The position numbers and the translations under genes were made by a program. Shown here in pieces: positions 15,079-22,798 of a stretch of 64,000 nt of DNA. How positions within the stretch are numbered: position 1 is the stretch's first letter; each line of letters opens with the position of its first letter. The notes beneath the pieces are model-generated. The model saw only the letters and a list, made by a program, of their open reading frames with translations. It made no database searches and was not told where the DNA came from. The stretch is from Fermentibacter sp964564435 (GTDB taxonomy: Bacteria > Fermentibacterota > Fermentibacteria > Fermentibacterales > Fermentibacteraceae), in assembly GCA_964564435.1 (NCBI GenBank), contig CAZMAT010000010.1, positions 1 to 64,000 on the forward strand, read 5' to 3'.

Positions 15079-18030
15079 TCACCTCCACGACGGGAGCACG
15101 GCGACGTCCGCCCCCCGCCCGAACACGGCCTCGACCGACGCCCCCGTCGGGGCGAAAACGAACGTAGATGACGACTCCATAGCCTTTTCCAGCATATCGG
15201 GGTACTCCCGGGCGAGCCTGTCGGGCTCCACCGACGCGAGCGAGCGGCGGAGCGCCTCGAGATCGGCCCTGCGCACCCCGGAGAGATGTCGCGCAAGGGC
15301 GGCGCTGCACCTGACCCTGGGGCCCATGGGCTGCTCGAGCCCTGCGAAGGCCGACAGCACCGCCAGCCTGACGTCCTCGGCCGAAGGGGGCGAAGCCCGG
15401 AGGAGGCCGGGCGCCCCGGCGAAGAACGCACGGGCCCTTGCCGGATCCGGGTCCCTGTTGCTCATCAGGTAGGCCAGCCCCGACATCGGGTCGTGCCAGG
15501 CCGACACCTCGTAGGCCCCGCCTGCGACCCGCAGCCGCCTGTACGCCGGCCCGTCGGCGAAAGCCGCGGTGCCCGCCGTGAACATGGCAGCGTCAGTATC
15601 TCCCAGCCCCGGCGCCGGCATCGCGACGCACACCGTCGAGAGATCCGACCTGAGCCTCATCATGGCGGCATGGGGCAGGCTCGGGCCGGAAGCTGCAGTC
15701 ATCGCGCCGTCAACTCCTGAAGCCGAAGGGGAGACGGCTGGGGCCCCTCCGGCGCCCGGGGCGCCTCCGGCGCCGGGTACACCTGCGGGAAGCGAATCGA
15801 TGAACGCGGCGAGTGCATCTTCGAACCTCGCTGATTCGGCTCCGGGGGAGCAGGACACGGCCGAGAGCCTGCTGCGGGTGAAGATCCGCGAGTACAGCTC
15901 CGAAAGCCTGCCGGAGAGGCCCTTCATGCTCCTCCGCGAGAGCCTGTCGATGAAGCGCCACTGGGGCAGCCCCTCCCAGGTGTTCCTGCGGGCGCAGGAG
16001 CGCGACAGGAGAGCCGCGGCAGAGAGCCTCGCGTACCAGTCGCCCGAGGAGATCAGGGCCGAGAGCCCTTCGCCGCGCTGCTCCTCCACCAGCTCCCATA
16101 GTCTGCCGTGCGCGTCGAGCCCCGGCTCGACCAGGGCGGAACGCAGCACATCGAGGGCAGCCCCGGGCCTCTCGGGGAAGAACCCGGCCAGGATCGAGAC
16201 GACGGGCGAGGGCTCCCGGGTGGTTACATCCTCGTACGCTGCCGGCCTGGGGTCGATCCCCCCCGTGTTCCGCGCGATGCGCACCGACATGGCGGCATGG
16301 CCCAGGCCGCCGGCCCCGAGGCCGGTGAGGCAGCAGAGGAGAAGCGGCAGGACGGTGTCGTCGCCCTCCGACAGGTCGCCTATGTCGAACGCCAGCTCCA
16401 TCCACGCGGTGCTCCCGCGGCCGTCGACCAGGAGCAGGTCGGTGTCGCGGACCCTCTTCGAGAGAGGCTCCGGTTCCCTTTCGGAGAGCGGCAGCTCGCC
16501 CGCGGGGAGCCTGGGGATGGAGCGCAGTGCTTCGGGGCTGTCCTCCTGGGCCGAGAACTCGTCGAGCTCGCGGGCCTCGGTGGAGATGATGCCGTGGGTG
16601 ACGGAGTCGAGCCTGACCACCCTCTCGCGCCGCGAGGCCCTCCCGACCGGATCGACCAGGAGCTGGAGCCTGTGGGGGTTGTCGACCAGCCAGACCTTTG
16701 CCGCGTGCCCGAGCTTCCCGCGCAGACCGCCTCCGGAGGCGAGCCGCGCGAGCACCTCGGCGTGGTCGAGCCAGCCCTCGGGGGGCAGGCCGTAGGCCCA
16801 CGCCCTCGTCGCCCTCGTGAAGAGCGCCAGGGGGAAGTCCTCCACCCTGTCGCGGTAGGCGAAGAGCAGGGAGTTCACCGCCGCGTCGAGCACGTCGGGA
16901 TCGGGGCCCGAGTCCGCGAACCTCGCGAGCTCCCCGAGGATCACCCTGCGGATCCGGTCGGCCTTCCAGTCGGAGGTGTCCCTGAGCCCGGCGGTCAGCA
17001 CCATCTCGCGCATCTCGAGCTCGAGGCCGGTCTCGGCCGATATGTCCGCCCCCAGCCCGCAGTCGAGCAGCACCCTGTAGAGGCTTCCGGCATCTGAGAG
17101 GAGAACGTCCTCGAGGATCTGGGCCAGGGCGGCCTGCCCGGCGTCACCCGACTCGCCCAGCAGCCAGGAGAGGCTCACCGAGGACCCTCCCGGCTCCCTG
17201 GGGGTGACGAGCCTGACGCGCCTGGGCCTTTTCCATCTCGGCTGAAGGGGGATCTCGGGGGGGTCAGCGGAACCGGGTGCCGCGGATGGCAGGGCGTGGC
17301 GGATGAACTCCGCGATCTCCCTGGTCTCCATCGGCGAGCAGACGAAGACGAGGGCGTTCGAGGGCGTGTAGTGGCGCGAGTGGTAGTCCCTGACCTCCTC
17401 CCATGTGGTGCCGCCCATCGCGGAAGGGTCGCCGCCGGAGTCGTTCCGGTACGGGGTGTCGGGCAGAAGCTCGGACTGGATCTTCAGGTACGCCAGTTCG
17501 CCCGGGTCTGCGTAGGAGCCGCGCATCTCGCTGTAGATGACACCCGAAGGGTGCCCCAGCAGCGACCTGCCCCTGCGGTCGGGGCGCAGGTGGAACGACT
17601 CGAGCAGCATCCGCCTGCGGTCGAGTATCGGCCTGAAGACGAGGTCGAGATAGACGCTGGCGAGGTTCCTGAACTCGCCCGGATGCGTGGAGCCGGTGAA
17701 GTAGACGGTCCTGTCGGGGTAGGTGACCGCGTTCAGGTGCGTGTGCAGCGACCCCCGCCAGAGTTCGTTGAAGGCGTCGCGCACGGGATACGATTCCGAT
17801 CCGTTGAGGACGCAGTGCTCGAGGATGTGGGGGATGCCCGAGGAATCGCGCGGGGGCGTCAGGAGCGATATCCCCAGGAAGTGATCGGAGGCATCCGTGG
17901 AGACATGCATGATCCCGGCCCCGGAAACGGTGTCGCGCAGGAGGATCCAGGGGATGCCCCAGGAACGGAGCACGCCCGACGACCTCGCCTCGAAGCCCGG
18001 AGGCAGCCCGGGAACAGGAATGACGGACAC
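15079..18030 (-). CDS. M16C family zinc peptidase (PreP/presequence protease-like)
   Basis: This is a 983-residue two-lobed peptidase. The inverted zinc motif HILEH is at residues 68-72, followed by a long LNAVTYPDRTVYFTGST segment, both typical of M16C enzymes such as PreP and Cym1. The length agrees with that subfamily. These enzymes degrade short unfolded peptides inside a closed chamber. The C-terminal lobe lacks a second active site, as expected, and has a short Gly/Ala/Pro-rich linker (PAGVPGAGGAPGAGGAPA). GTG 18030 is picked because GGAGG is four bases upstream. No signal peptide is seen, so a cytosolic role is likely. Confidence 0.92.
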   Translation of the reverse strand: MSVIPVPGLPPGFEARSSGVLRSWGIPWILLRDTVSGAGIMHVSTDASDHFLGISLLTPPRDSSGIPHILEHCVLNGSESYPVRDAFNELWRGSLHTHLNAVTYPDRTVYFTGSTHPGEFRNLASVYLDLVFRPILDRRRMLLESFHLRPDRRGRSLLGHPSGVIYSEMRGSYADPGELAYLKIQSELLPDTPYRNDSGGDPSAMGGTTWEEVRDYHSRHYTPSNALVFVCSPMETREIAEFIRHALPSAAPGSADPPEIPLQPRWKRPRRVRLVTPREPGGSSVSLSWLLGESGDAGQAALAQILEDVLLSDAGSLYRVLLDCGLGADISAETGLELEMREMVLTAGLRDTSDWKADRIRRVILGELARFADSGPDPDVLDAAVNSLLFAYRDRVEDFPLALFTRATRAWAYGLPPEGWLDHAEVLARLASGGGLRGKLGHAAKVWLVDNPHRLQLLVDPVGRASRRERVVRLDSVTHGIISTEARELDEFSAQEDSPEALRSIPRLPAGELPLSEREPEPLSKRVRDTDLLLVDGRGSTAWMELAFDIGDLSEGDDTVLPLLLCCLTGLGAGGLGHAAMSVRIARNTGGIDPRPAAYEDVTTREPSPVVSILAGFFPERPGAALDVLRSALVEPGLDAHGRLWELVEEQRGEGLSALISSGDWYARLSAAALLSRSCARRNTWEGLPQWRFIDRLSRRSMKGLSGRLSELYSRIFTRSRLSAVSCSPGAESARFEDALAAFIDSLPAGVPGAGGAPGAGGAPAVSPSASGVDGAMTAASGPSLPHAAMMRLRSDLSTVCVAMPAPGLGDTDAAMFTAGTAAFADGPAYRRLRVAGGAYEVSAWHDPMSGLAYLMSNRDPDPARARAFFAGAPGLLRASPPSAEDVRLAVLSAFAGLEQPMGPRVRCSAALARHLSGVRRADLEALRRSLASVEPDRLAREYPDMLEKAMESSSTFVFAPTGASVEAVFGRGADVAVLPSWR

Positions 18031-18069
18031 GGCACCTCCACGTTTCTCCGCCCCCCGGGCGAACAGTCT

Positions 18070-18098
18070 AAAATACTCGCCCGGCCGTCTCCGGTCAG
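18070..18098 (-). promoter_or_regulatory. Promoter for the M16 peptidase-pyrE operon
   Basis: On the minus strand CTGACC (18098..18093) and TATTTT (18075..18070) are separated by 17 bases. The ORF starts about 40 bases downstream. It lies back to back with the + strand promoter at 18102..18130, making a compact divergent control region. Confidence 0.5.
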
Positions 18099-18101
18099 TC
18101 C

Positions 18102-18130
18102 TTGACAGCAAACGGGCTGTGGGTTCTAGT
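18102..18130 (+). promoter_or_regulatory. Promoter for the winged-helix regulator and GH18 gene
   Basis: A perfect -35 box TTGACA (18102..18107), 17 bases of spacer and a -10-like TCTAGT (18125..18130) precede the regulator gene by about 47 bases. A regulator binding here could control both divergent operons. Confidence 0.55.
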
Positions 18131-18176
18131 TCCTGCGGGGAAATCGCCGTATCCATGCAAACCCGCGGAGGGTTCC

Positions 18177-18758
18177 TTGCAGGACGTGATGTATCTCGAC
18201 GACCTCGAGCAGGTCAAGGCGCTGGCGTTGCCGATACGTGTCGAGATCATGCGGGTGATGAACGGCAATCCCATGACCACCACGCAGATAGCCCAGAGGA
18301 TGCGCGAGCGTCCCGGCAAGCTCTACTACCACATGATGGAGATGGAGAGAGCAGGGCTCATCGAGCTGACCGAGACCCGGATGAAGGGCAACCTGGTCGA
18401 GAAATACTACGTTCCGGCAGCCAGGTTCTTCCGCATCAACCCGCTGATCTTCCAGAACGGCGACTCCGGCCGAGAGGCCTTCCTGGGGTCGATCTCGTCG
18501 CAGTTCGACTCCACCTACAAGGACATCCAGAGGCACCTCGAGGACGGCACGCTCGACAATGACCTCATCGACAAGTCCCTCACCAGCATCATCGAGGGCA
18601 AGCTCTCCGAGGAGCAGGCCACCGCCCTGAGCGTCGAGCTGCGCGACCTGGTGATGCGGCACGGCACCACCGGCGACGGGGGGGACGTCACGATGCACTT
18701 CATGACCGTCTTCTACCTCACCAGGAACACCGGGGAGGAAACAGGCAGGGAGCCGTGA
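18177..18758 (+). CDS. ArsR-like winged-helix transcriptional regulator
   Basis: This protein has about 193 residues. A winged helix-turn-helix spans roughly residues 8-85. VKALALPIRVEIMRVMNGN is helix 1, then comes TTTQIAQRMRERPGKLYYHM, the recognition unit. Next is a wing with LIELTETRMKGNLVEKYY. This is the HTH_20/ArsR pattern in which DNA binding responds to a small ligand or dimer state. The C-terminal 100 residues are helical and acidic. TTG 18177 has GGAGGG four bases upstream; ATG 18189 is the alternative. The stop overlaps the next start (GTGA), so it is coupled to the GH18-like gene. Confidence 0.85.
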   Translation: MQDVMYLDDLEQVKALALPIRVEIMRVMNGNPMTTTQIAQRMRERPGKLYYHMMEMERAGLIELTETRMKGNLVEKYYVPAARFFRINPLIFQNGDSGREAFLGSISSQFDSTYKDIQRHLEDGTLDNDLIDKSLTSIIEGKLSEEQATALSVELRDLVMRHGTTGDGGDVTMHFMTVFYLTRNTGEETGREP

Positions 18759-20593
18759 CCGGCCTTCTGCTCGCAGCGCTGCTCTCCGGATTCGGCCCTC
18801 CGGGCGCCGATACGCCGGAAGATCTGCCCAGGATGCCCTCCCAGCACGCCATCGACAGTGCCGACAGGCCCGATCCCGCCTGCCCGATCCGGGTCGACGG
18901 GGTCGACGGCGGGCGCGAGATGTACGGGACGGTCTTCGGCTTCCTGCCCTACTGGGCCGGGTACGCATATCTCAGGTACGACCTGATCTCGGTGCTGGCA
19001 TGCTTCTCGATAGAGATGGGGCCGGCAGGCACGATAACGTCATGGCACGGGTTCCCTTCCGCGTTCGACGAGCCCGTGGACGGGGTGCACGCCGCCGGGG
19101 GCATCGCGGTCGTGACGGTAACGAACTTCTCGGGCTCGGGGATCCACTCGATCCTCACCACGGGGAGGGACGCAGCCCTGGCCACCCTCACGGGCGTGCT
19201 CGACTCGAACCCCGGCATGGACGGCATCTGCCTCGACTTCGAGGGGGTCCTCTCCTCGGACAGGGATGAGCTGACGGACTTCGTCCATGATCTGAGAACG
19301 GCGATGGACGAGGGCCACCCCGGCAGCCACCTGTCGATCTGCACCCCGGCGGTGGACTGGTCGGGCGCCTTCGACTACGACCAGCTGGCCCTGGCGTGCG
19401 ACGCTCTCTTCATGATGTGCTACCCGTTCCACGGCTCCTGGTCGGACGAGGCCGGGCCGTGCTGCCCGCTCACGGGATGGGGGGCGGGGCCCGAGTCGCC
19501 TGCGAACATGGCCTGGAGCCTGGGCGACTACGTGATCTTTGCTCCCGAGGTGCACGAGAAGCTGGTCGTGGGCCTGCCGTACTACGGGTTCGAGTGGGAG
19601 ACGGAGGACGGAGAACCCCACTCCCAGGCTGTCGGGTCCTGCGCGACGCTGGTCTACTCGGCACTCGCATCGCGGGCCGAGACTTACGGCAGGCTGTGGG
19701 ACGCCGAATCCCTGACGCCGTGGTACCGCTACCAGGACGGCGGGTGGAACCAGGGCTGGTTCGACGATCCAGGATCGCTCGCGCTGAAGTACAATCTTAT
19801 GATCGGTTCGGGGTTCCAGGGGGCCGGGATCTGGGCGCTGGGCTACGACGGTTCGCGGACCGAGCTGTGGGACTGCATCGAGACCTGGTTCGCAGCCCCC
19901 CCGCAGGGCGACGGGATGACCGACAACCTGGAGGGGTCGTTCACTCTCCACGGGCCTTCGTCGACATGGCACTACAGCGGGACTGGCATGCTCTACTCGC
20001 ACTTCTACACCTACTCGACCGCTTCGGGGGCGGACGTGAACTGGGCCGGATGGCTCTTCGAGGCCGCCGATTCCAGCTCGGGCGTGTTTCTCGAGGCCTG
20101 GATACCGGATGGATCGGATGCTTCGGTGGTCTACCGGGTCGTGCACGGGGGCGCGACAGATTCGGTGGAGGTCGACCAGGAGGCTCTGCAGGGGAGCTGG
20201 GCGCCTCTCGGGGGGCCGTACCCCCTGTCCGAGGGGCTGTCGGTAGTACTGGGCGACAGGACCGGAACGCAGGGGGACAGGATCGGTTTCGACGCGATCA
20301 GGTACACGGCCTCGGGAGGGACCGGCCCCGGGAGCCCGCCGCCTGCCATGCTCTCGATATCCGGCGGCAACCCGGCACCGTCATTCGAGATAGGATGCCC
20401 GGCACTGGAAGGGCGGGCGACCGTTCTGGTCTACGACTGCTCGGGCCGCGTGATGTTCCGGCGAGAGCTGGAGCCGGGGGCCGCCACGGTGACCGGGTGG
20501 CCGGTGGACCCCACCCCGGCCGGCATCTACACCGCGGTGCTCAGCACCTGCGGTATCCTGCAGCCCGCTCCGCTGCGATTGGTTCTTCTGTAA
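18755..20593 (+). CDS. Secreted GH18-like hydrolase with golvesin-type and FlgD-like C-terminal domains
   Basis: This is a 612-residue exported protein. After a short N-terminal hydrophobic stretch, residues 57-380 form a GH18-type barrel. The motif DGICLDFEG carries Asp161 and Glu163, the expected catalytic acid, with later MMCYPF, GLPYYGFEW and GAGIWALGYDG strands. Residues 400-520 (YRVVHGGATDSVEVDQ ... DRIGFDAIRY) resemble the golvesin/Xly carbohydrate-binding-like domain. The last 75 residues are an FlgD-like Ig domain with LVYDCSGRVMF and PAGIYTAV. It may cleave chitin-like or peptidoglycan glycans at the surface; this is inference. The start is GTG overlapping the regulator stop. Confidence 0.85.
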   Translation: MTGLLLAALLSGFGPPGADTPEDLPRMPSQHAIDSADRPDPACPIRVDGVDGGREMYGTVFGFLPYWAGYAYLRYDLISVLACFSIEMGPAGTITSWHGFPSAFDEPVDGVHAAGGIAVVTVTNFSGSGIHSILTTGRDAALATLTGVLDSNPGMDGICLDFEGVLSSDRDELTDFVHDLRTAMDEGHPGSHLSICTPAVDWSGAFDYDQLALACDALFMMCYPFHGSWSDEAGPCCPLTGWGAGPESPANMAWSLGDYVIFAPEVHEKLVVGLPYYGFEWETEDGEPHSQAVGSCATLVYSALASRAETYGRLWDAESLTPWYRYQDGGWNQGWFDDPGSLALKYNLMIGSGFQGAGIWALGYDGSRTELWDCIETWFAAPPQGDGMTDNLEGSFTLHGPSSTWHYSGTGMLYSHFYTYSTASGADVNWAGWLFEAADSSSGVFLEAWIPDGSDASVVYRVVHGGATDSVEVDQEALQGSWAPLGGPYPLSEGLSVVLGDRTGTQGDRIGFDAIRYTASGGTGPGSPPPAMLSISGGNPAPSFEIGCPALEGRATVLVYDCSGRVMFRRELEPGAATVTGWPVDPTPAGIYTAVLSTCGILQPAPLRLVLL

Positions 20594-20614
20594 CTGCAAG
20601 CGGCATCGGCTGAC

Positions 20615-20811
20615 GGTGTCAGAGGAAAAAATGTAAAGTATGCAAAAAACGCTTATCGCACTATTGTGAAGATGCTGAGAATTGTGATACTCATTGGTTC
20701 AGATGATTAAATCTCATTCCCTAGGAATAGATTGTCCCTAATAGCCACTCTTGAAACAATACCATAATAGGGCGGAATGGGTGCTTACTTTACATTTTTT
20801 CCTCTGACACC
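20615..20811. mobile_element. Inverted-repeat element, copy 2 (MITE-like, 197 bp)
   Basis: This is the same structure as the element at 7697. Terminal repeats 20615..20643 and 20783..20811 match each other at 28 of 29 positions and begin GGTGTCAGAGGAAAAAA. The interior is AT-rich and shares only short stretches with copy 1 (for example near GCTTATCGCACTATTGT). Like copy 1 it lies tail-to-tail between convergent genes. Several end positions differ between copies but are matched on both arms within a copy, which suggests the hairpin itself is maintained. Confidence 0.8.
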
Positions 20812-20880
20812 GGACGACCGGACGAACGGCTGCCGGAAACCGGATACCGGACACCGGACGGTGACACCGGACGGGCGGGG
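20812..20880. repeat. Degenerate CCGGA-rich short repeats
   Basis: The stretch after the inverted-repeat element consists of imperfect reiterations of CCGGA(T)ACCGG-like units, including CCGGAAACCGGATACCGG. The same core, CCGGAAACCGGAT, recurs at 39042..39054 in another intergenic region. There is no coding potential that fits its neighbours. Confidence 0.45.
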
Positions 20881-20887
20881 TCGGGGG

Positions 20888-22081
20888 CTACTGGGTCTGG
20901 GAGAAGGTGAACGGGTACTGGACCGTGAGCGGGTCCTCGTCCTCGTCGACGGCGCCGAACCGCCACGTTTCGATCGTGCGGGCCAGCTCGAGCTCGAACG
21001 CGGGATTGTACGTGTTGGAGCCGATGATGTTGACGCTCGACACCCTTCCGCTGGGCTCTATGACCATCTCGATCAGCACCGTGCCCATCAGCATCGGGTC
21101 GCTGCGCAGGTGCTTGTTGTAGATGAACGAGACCGCGCCCCTCTTCTCGGTGAGGACCTCCATGATCTCGTCGCCGGTCCTGGAGCTGCCCGGGGCCTCG
21201 CCGGCAGACATCGCCCCGGTGCCCGAGAGGCCGGCGCCGGAGAAGACCATCGTGGAGACGGGGTCGGCGGATGACTGCGCCTGGGCGTCGGTGCCGGACA
21301 CGAGCTGGATGTCGTCGAACCTCTCGGCTCCGGCTATCCCGGTGGAGGCCCTCTGGCTGCTGAGCGCCCCCGAGCCAGCCAGGGCGGCCATGTCGAACCC
21401 GCCGCCGGAGGTGAGGATGTTCACGAGGTCGGCGGTGGTGGCCGGGGCAGCCCCCTGTGTCGAGGGGCCGGTGCCTCCGGAGCCCAGGATCGCCGCGAGG
21501 TCGACCTGGGCCGCGACGGTGGAGTCGGGTGCCAGCCCGGCGATGCTCTCGAAGGCCGGAGTGAGGGAGAAGGACATCGGGTGGGACTGCCCCGCCTGCG
21601 CCAGGAGGGTTCGCGTAGCATCGGCGAAGCCGCTGGAGTAGACCGAGACCTCGTACTCCTCGCCTGCCAGGAGGCCGTCGAGCGTGATGGGCGTAACGCC
21701 CATCAGCTCGCCGTCGAGCGTGACGAGGGCCCCGTCGGGGAAGCTGGTGATCTCGGCCTGGGCCATGTTGCCGTCGCGCACGGTGCCCAGCAGGGCCCGC
21801 AGCCTGGGGTTGGCCCGGGGGGAGAGGTCGTAGTGGACGTCGAGCTTCAGGAGTTCGAGGTATGCCATGCCGGCGTCGTCGGAGCGCCCCATGGCGAAGT
21901 AGGCGGACCCCAGCCTGTCCCATGCCCGCAGGCGCTCGTCGAAGGACAGGTCGGGCGCGGCCACGATCTCCTCGAGTGCGTCTATCGCGCCGGGTATGTC
22001 GCCGTTCTCGTAGAGGGCTATCGCCTCGTCGACGGAGGCGCCTACGAGGGACATGGCGAGGAGGAGTCCGGTTGTGATCAT
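20888..22081 (-). CDS. Periplasmic protein with repeats, PEGA domain and TonB/AgmX-like C-terminus
   Basis: This is a 397-residue exported protein starting with a hydrophobic signal (MITTGLLLAMSLVGAS). Residues 15-95 resemble tetratricopeptide helices. A PEGA domain follows (AEITSFPDGALVTLDGELMG ... GEEYEVSVYSSGF). A low-complexity Ser/Gly/Ala middle leads to a C-terminal domain with LMGTVLIEMVIEPSGRVSSV and FELELARTIETWRFG. That end is the TonB_C/AgmX-type pattern ('v.i.idp.G.v..v.v..s....l...v...l..w.f'). It probably acts in the envelope, perhaps in gliding-like or energy-transfer machinery. The frame is open upstream, but that region is antisense to the next gene. Confidence 0.78.
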   Translation of the reverse strand: MITTGLLLAMSLVGASVDEAIALYENGDIPGAIDALEEIVAAPDLSFDERLRAWDRLGSAYFAMGRSDDAGMAYLELLKLDVHYDLSPRANPRLRALLGTVRDGNMAQAEITSFPDGALVTLDGELMGVTPITLDGLLAGEEYEVSVYSSGFADATRTLLAQAGQSHPMSFSLTPAFESIAGLAPDSTVAAQVDLAAILGSGGTGPSTQGAAPATTADLVNILTSGGGFDMAALAGSGALSSQRASTGIAGAERFDDIQLVSGTDAQAQSSADPVSTMVFSGAGLSGTGAMSAGEAPGSSRTGDEIMEVLTEKRGAVSFIYNKHLRSDPMLMGTVLIEMVIEPSGRVSSVNIIGSNTYNPAFELELARTIETWRFGAVDEDEDPLTVQYPFTFSQTQ

Positions 22082-22142
22082 GCTCTTTATTCCCTCATTA
22101 GCATGTTCAAGTGCGGCGGCCCCGTCAACTCGCGGCGCATCC

Positions 22143-22171
22143 TTGACAGGAACGCCCTGCCGGGCGATTAT
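22143..22171 (+). promoter_or_regulatory. Promoter for the lipoprotein-subtilisin operon
   Basis: A perfect -35 TTGACA at 22143..22148, a 17-base spacer and GATTAT at 22166..22171 form a sigma70-like promoter. It lies about 55 bases before the lipoprotein ATG, in the divergent interval with the PEGA/TonB-C gene. Confidence 0.6.
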
Positions 22172-22225
22172 GTTCAATCCAGTGAGGTGGCTCACAGGAC
22201 CGGAGCAGCGCAGAGAGGGAGGCAT

Positions 22226-22786
22226 ATGTCCCCGTCGAAGAGTGCAGTGTTCGCAGTGCTCGTTGCCGTTCTGACCGTTTTTGCCGCCGGCTGCTGGAAC
22301 CCGTTCGGTCCACCAGAAGGTGACGATCCCATCGAGAGCCAGTACTACGAGTACTGCGACAGCGCCTACAAGGTTATCGCCAACCTCAGGCACGCATACA
22401 TCACACGAGACATCGAGCTCTACAGCTCCTGCTTCCGCGACGACTTCGAGTTCCACCTCCTGTATGTGGACTGGGGCGACTACGACGGAGACGGCTTCGA
22501 GGACCAGTACTGGGGTCTCGACCTCGAAGAGGCCTTCACCCATAACGTGTTCGAGAACTCCGAGGACATCGAGCTGACCTTCACCGGCGACACCGAGATG
22601 GAGTGGTCGGGGGCCCTGCCGGGTTCTGGATACCTCGAGCTCCCCAGGGGCTTCGACCTGAACGTCTACACAGACGTCAGCCAGGGCTCGGGCTTCCACG
22701 CCCAGGGCACTGCGCGCTTCGTCTGCAGACCGGACTCCACCGGCGAGTACTACATCTACCGCTGGTTCGACGAGTCCGTCTTCTAG
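22226..22786 (+). CDS. Lipoprotein, function unknown
   Basis: This is a 186-residue lipoprotein. The signal ends in FAAGC, a good lipobox with Cys24. The mature domain contains YEYCDSAYKVIANLRHAYITRDIELYSSCF and then a beta-rich acidic part ending DSTGEYYIYRWFDESVF. A helix followed by a curved sheet suggests an NTF2/SnoaL-like fold; this is a weak inference. An AGAGGGAGGC ribosome site precedes ATG 22226. It is followed after 12 bases by the subtilisin gene, so the two are probably co-expressed. Confidence 0.8.
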   Translation: MSPSKSAVFAVLVAVLTVFAAGCWNPFGPPEGDDPIESQYYEYCDSAYKVIANLRHAYITRDIELYSSCFRDDFEFHLLYVDWGDYDGDGFEDQYWGLDLEEAFTHNVFENSEDIELTFTGDTEMEWSGALPGSGYLELPRGFDLNVYTDVSQGSGFHAQGTARFVCRPDSTGEYYIYRWFDESVF

Positions 22787-22798
22787 CAGCCCTCCGGC

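Noticed and set aside
15569..16795. Long + strand frame inside the M16 peptidase
   Set aside because: It is antisense to a well-conserved M16C protein and shows only low-complexity composition.
20888..22699. 603-residue version of the PEGA/TonB-C protein
   Set aside because: The first 200 residues are antisense to a lipoprotein with a clear lipobox. The signal peptide begins at 22081.
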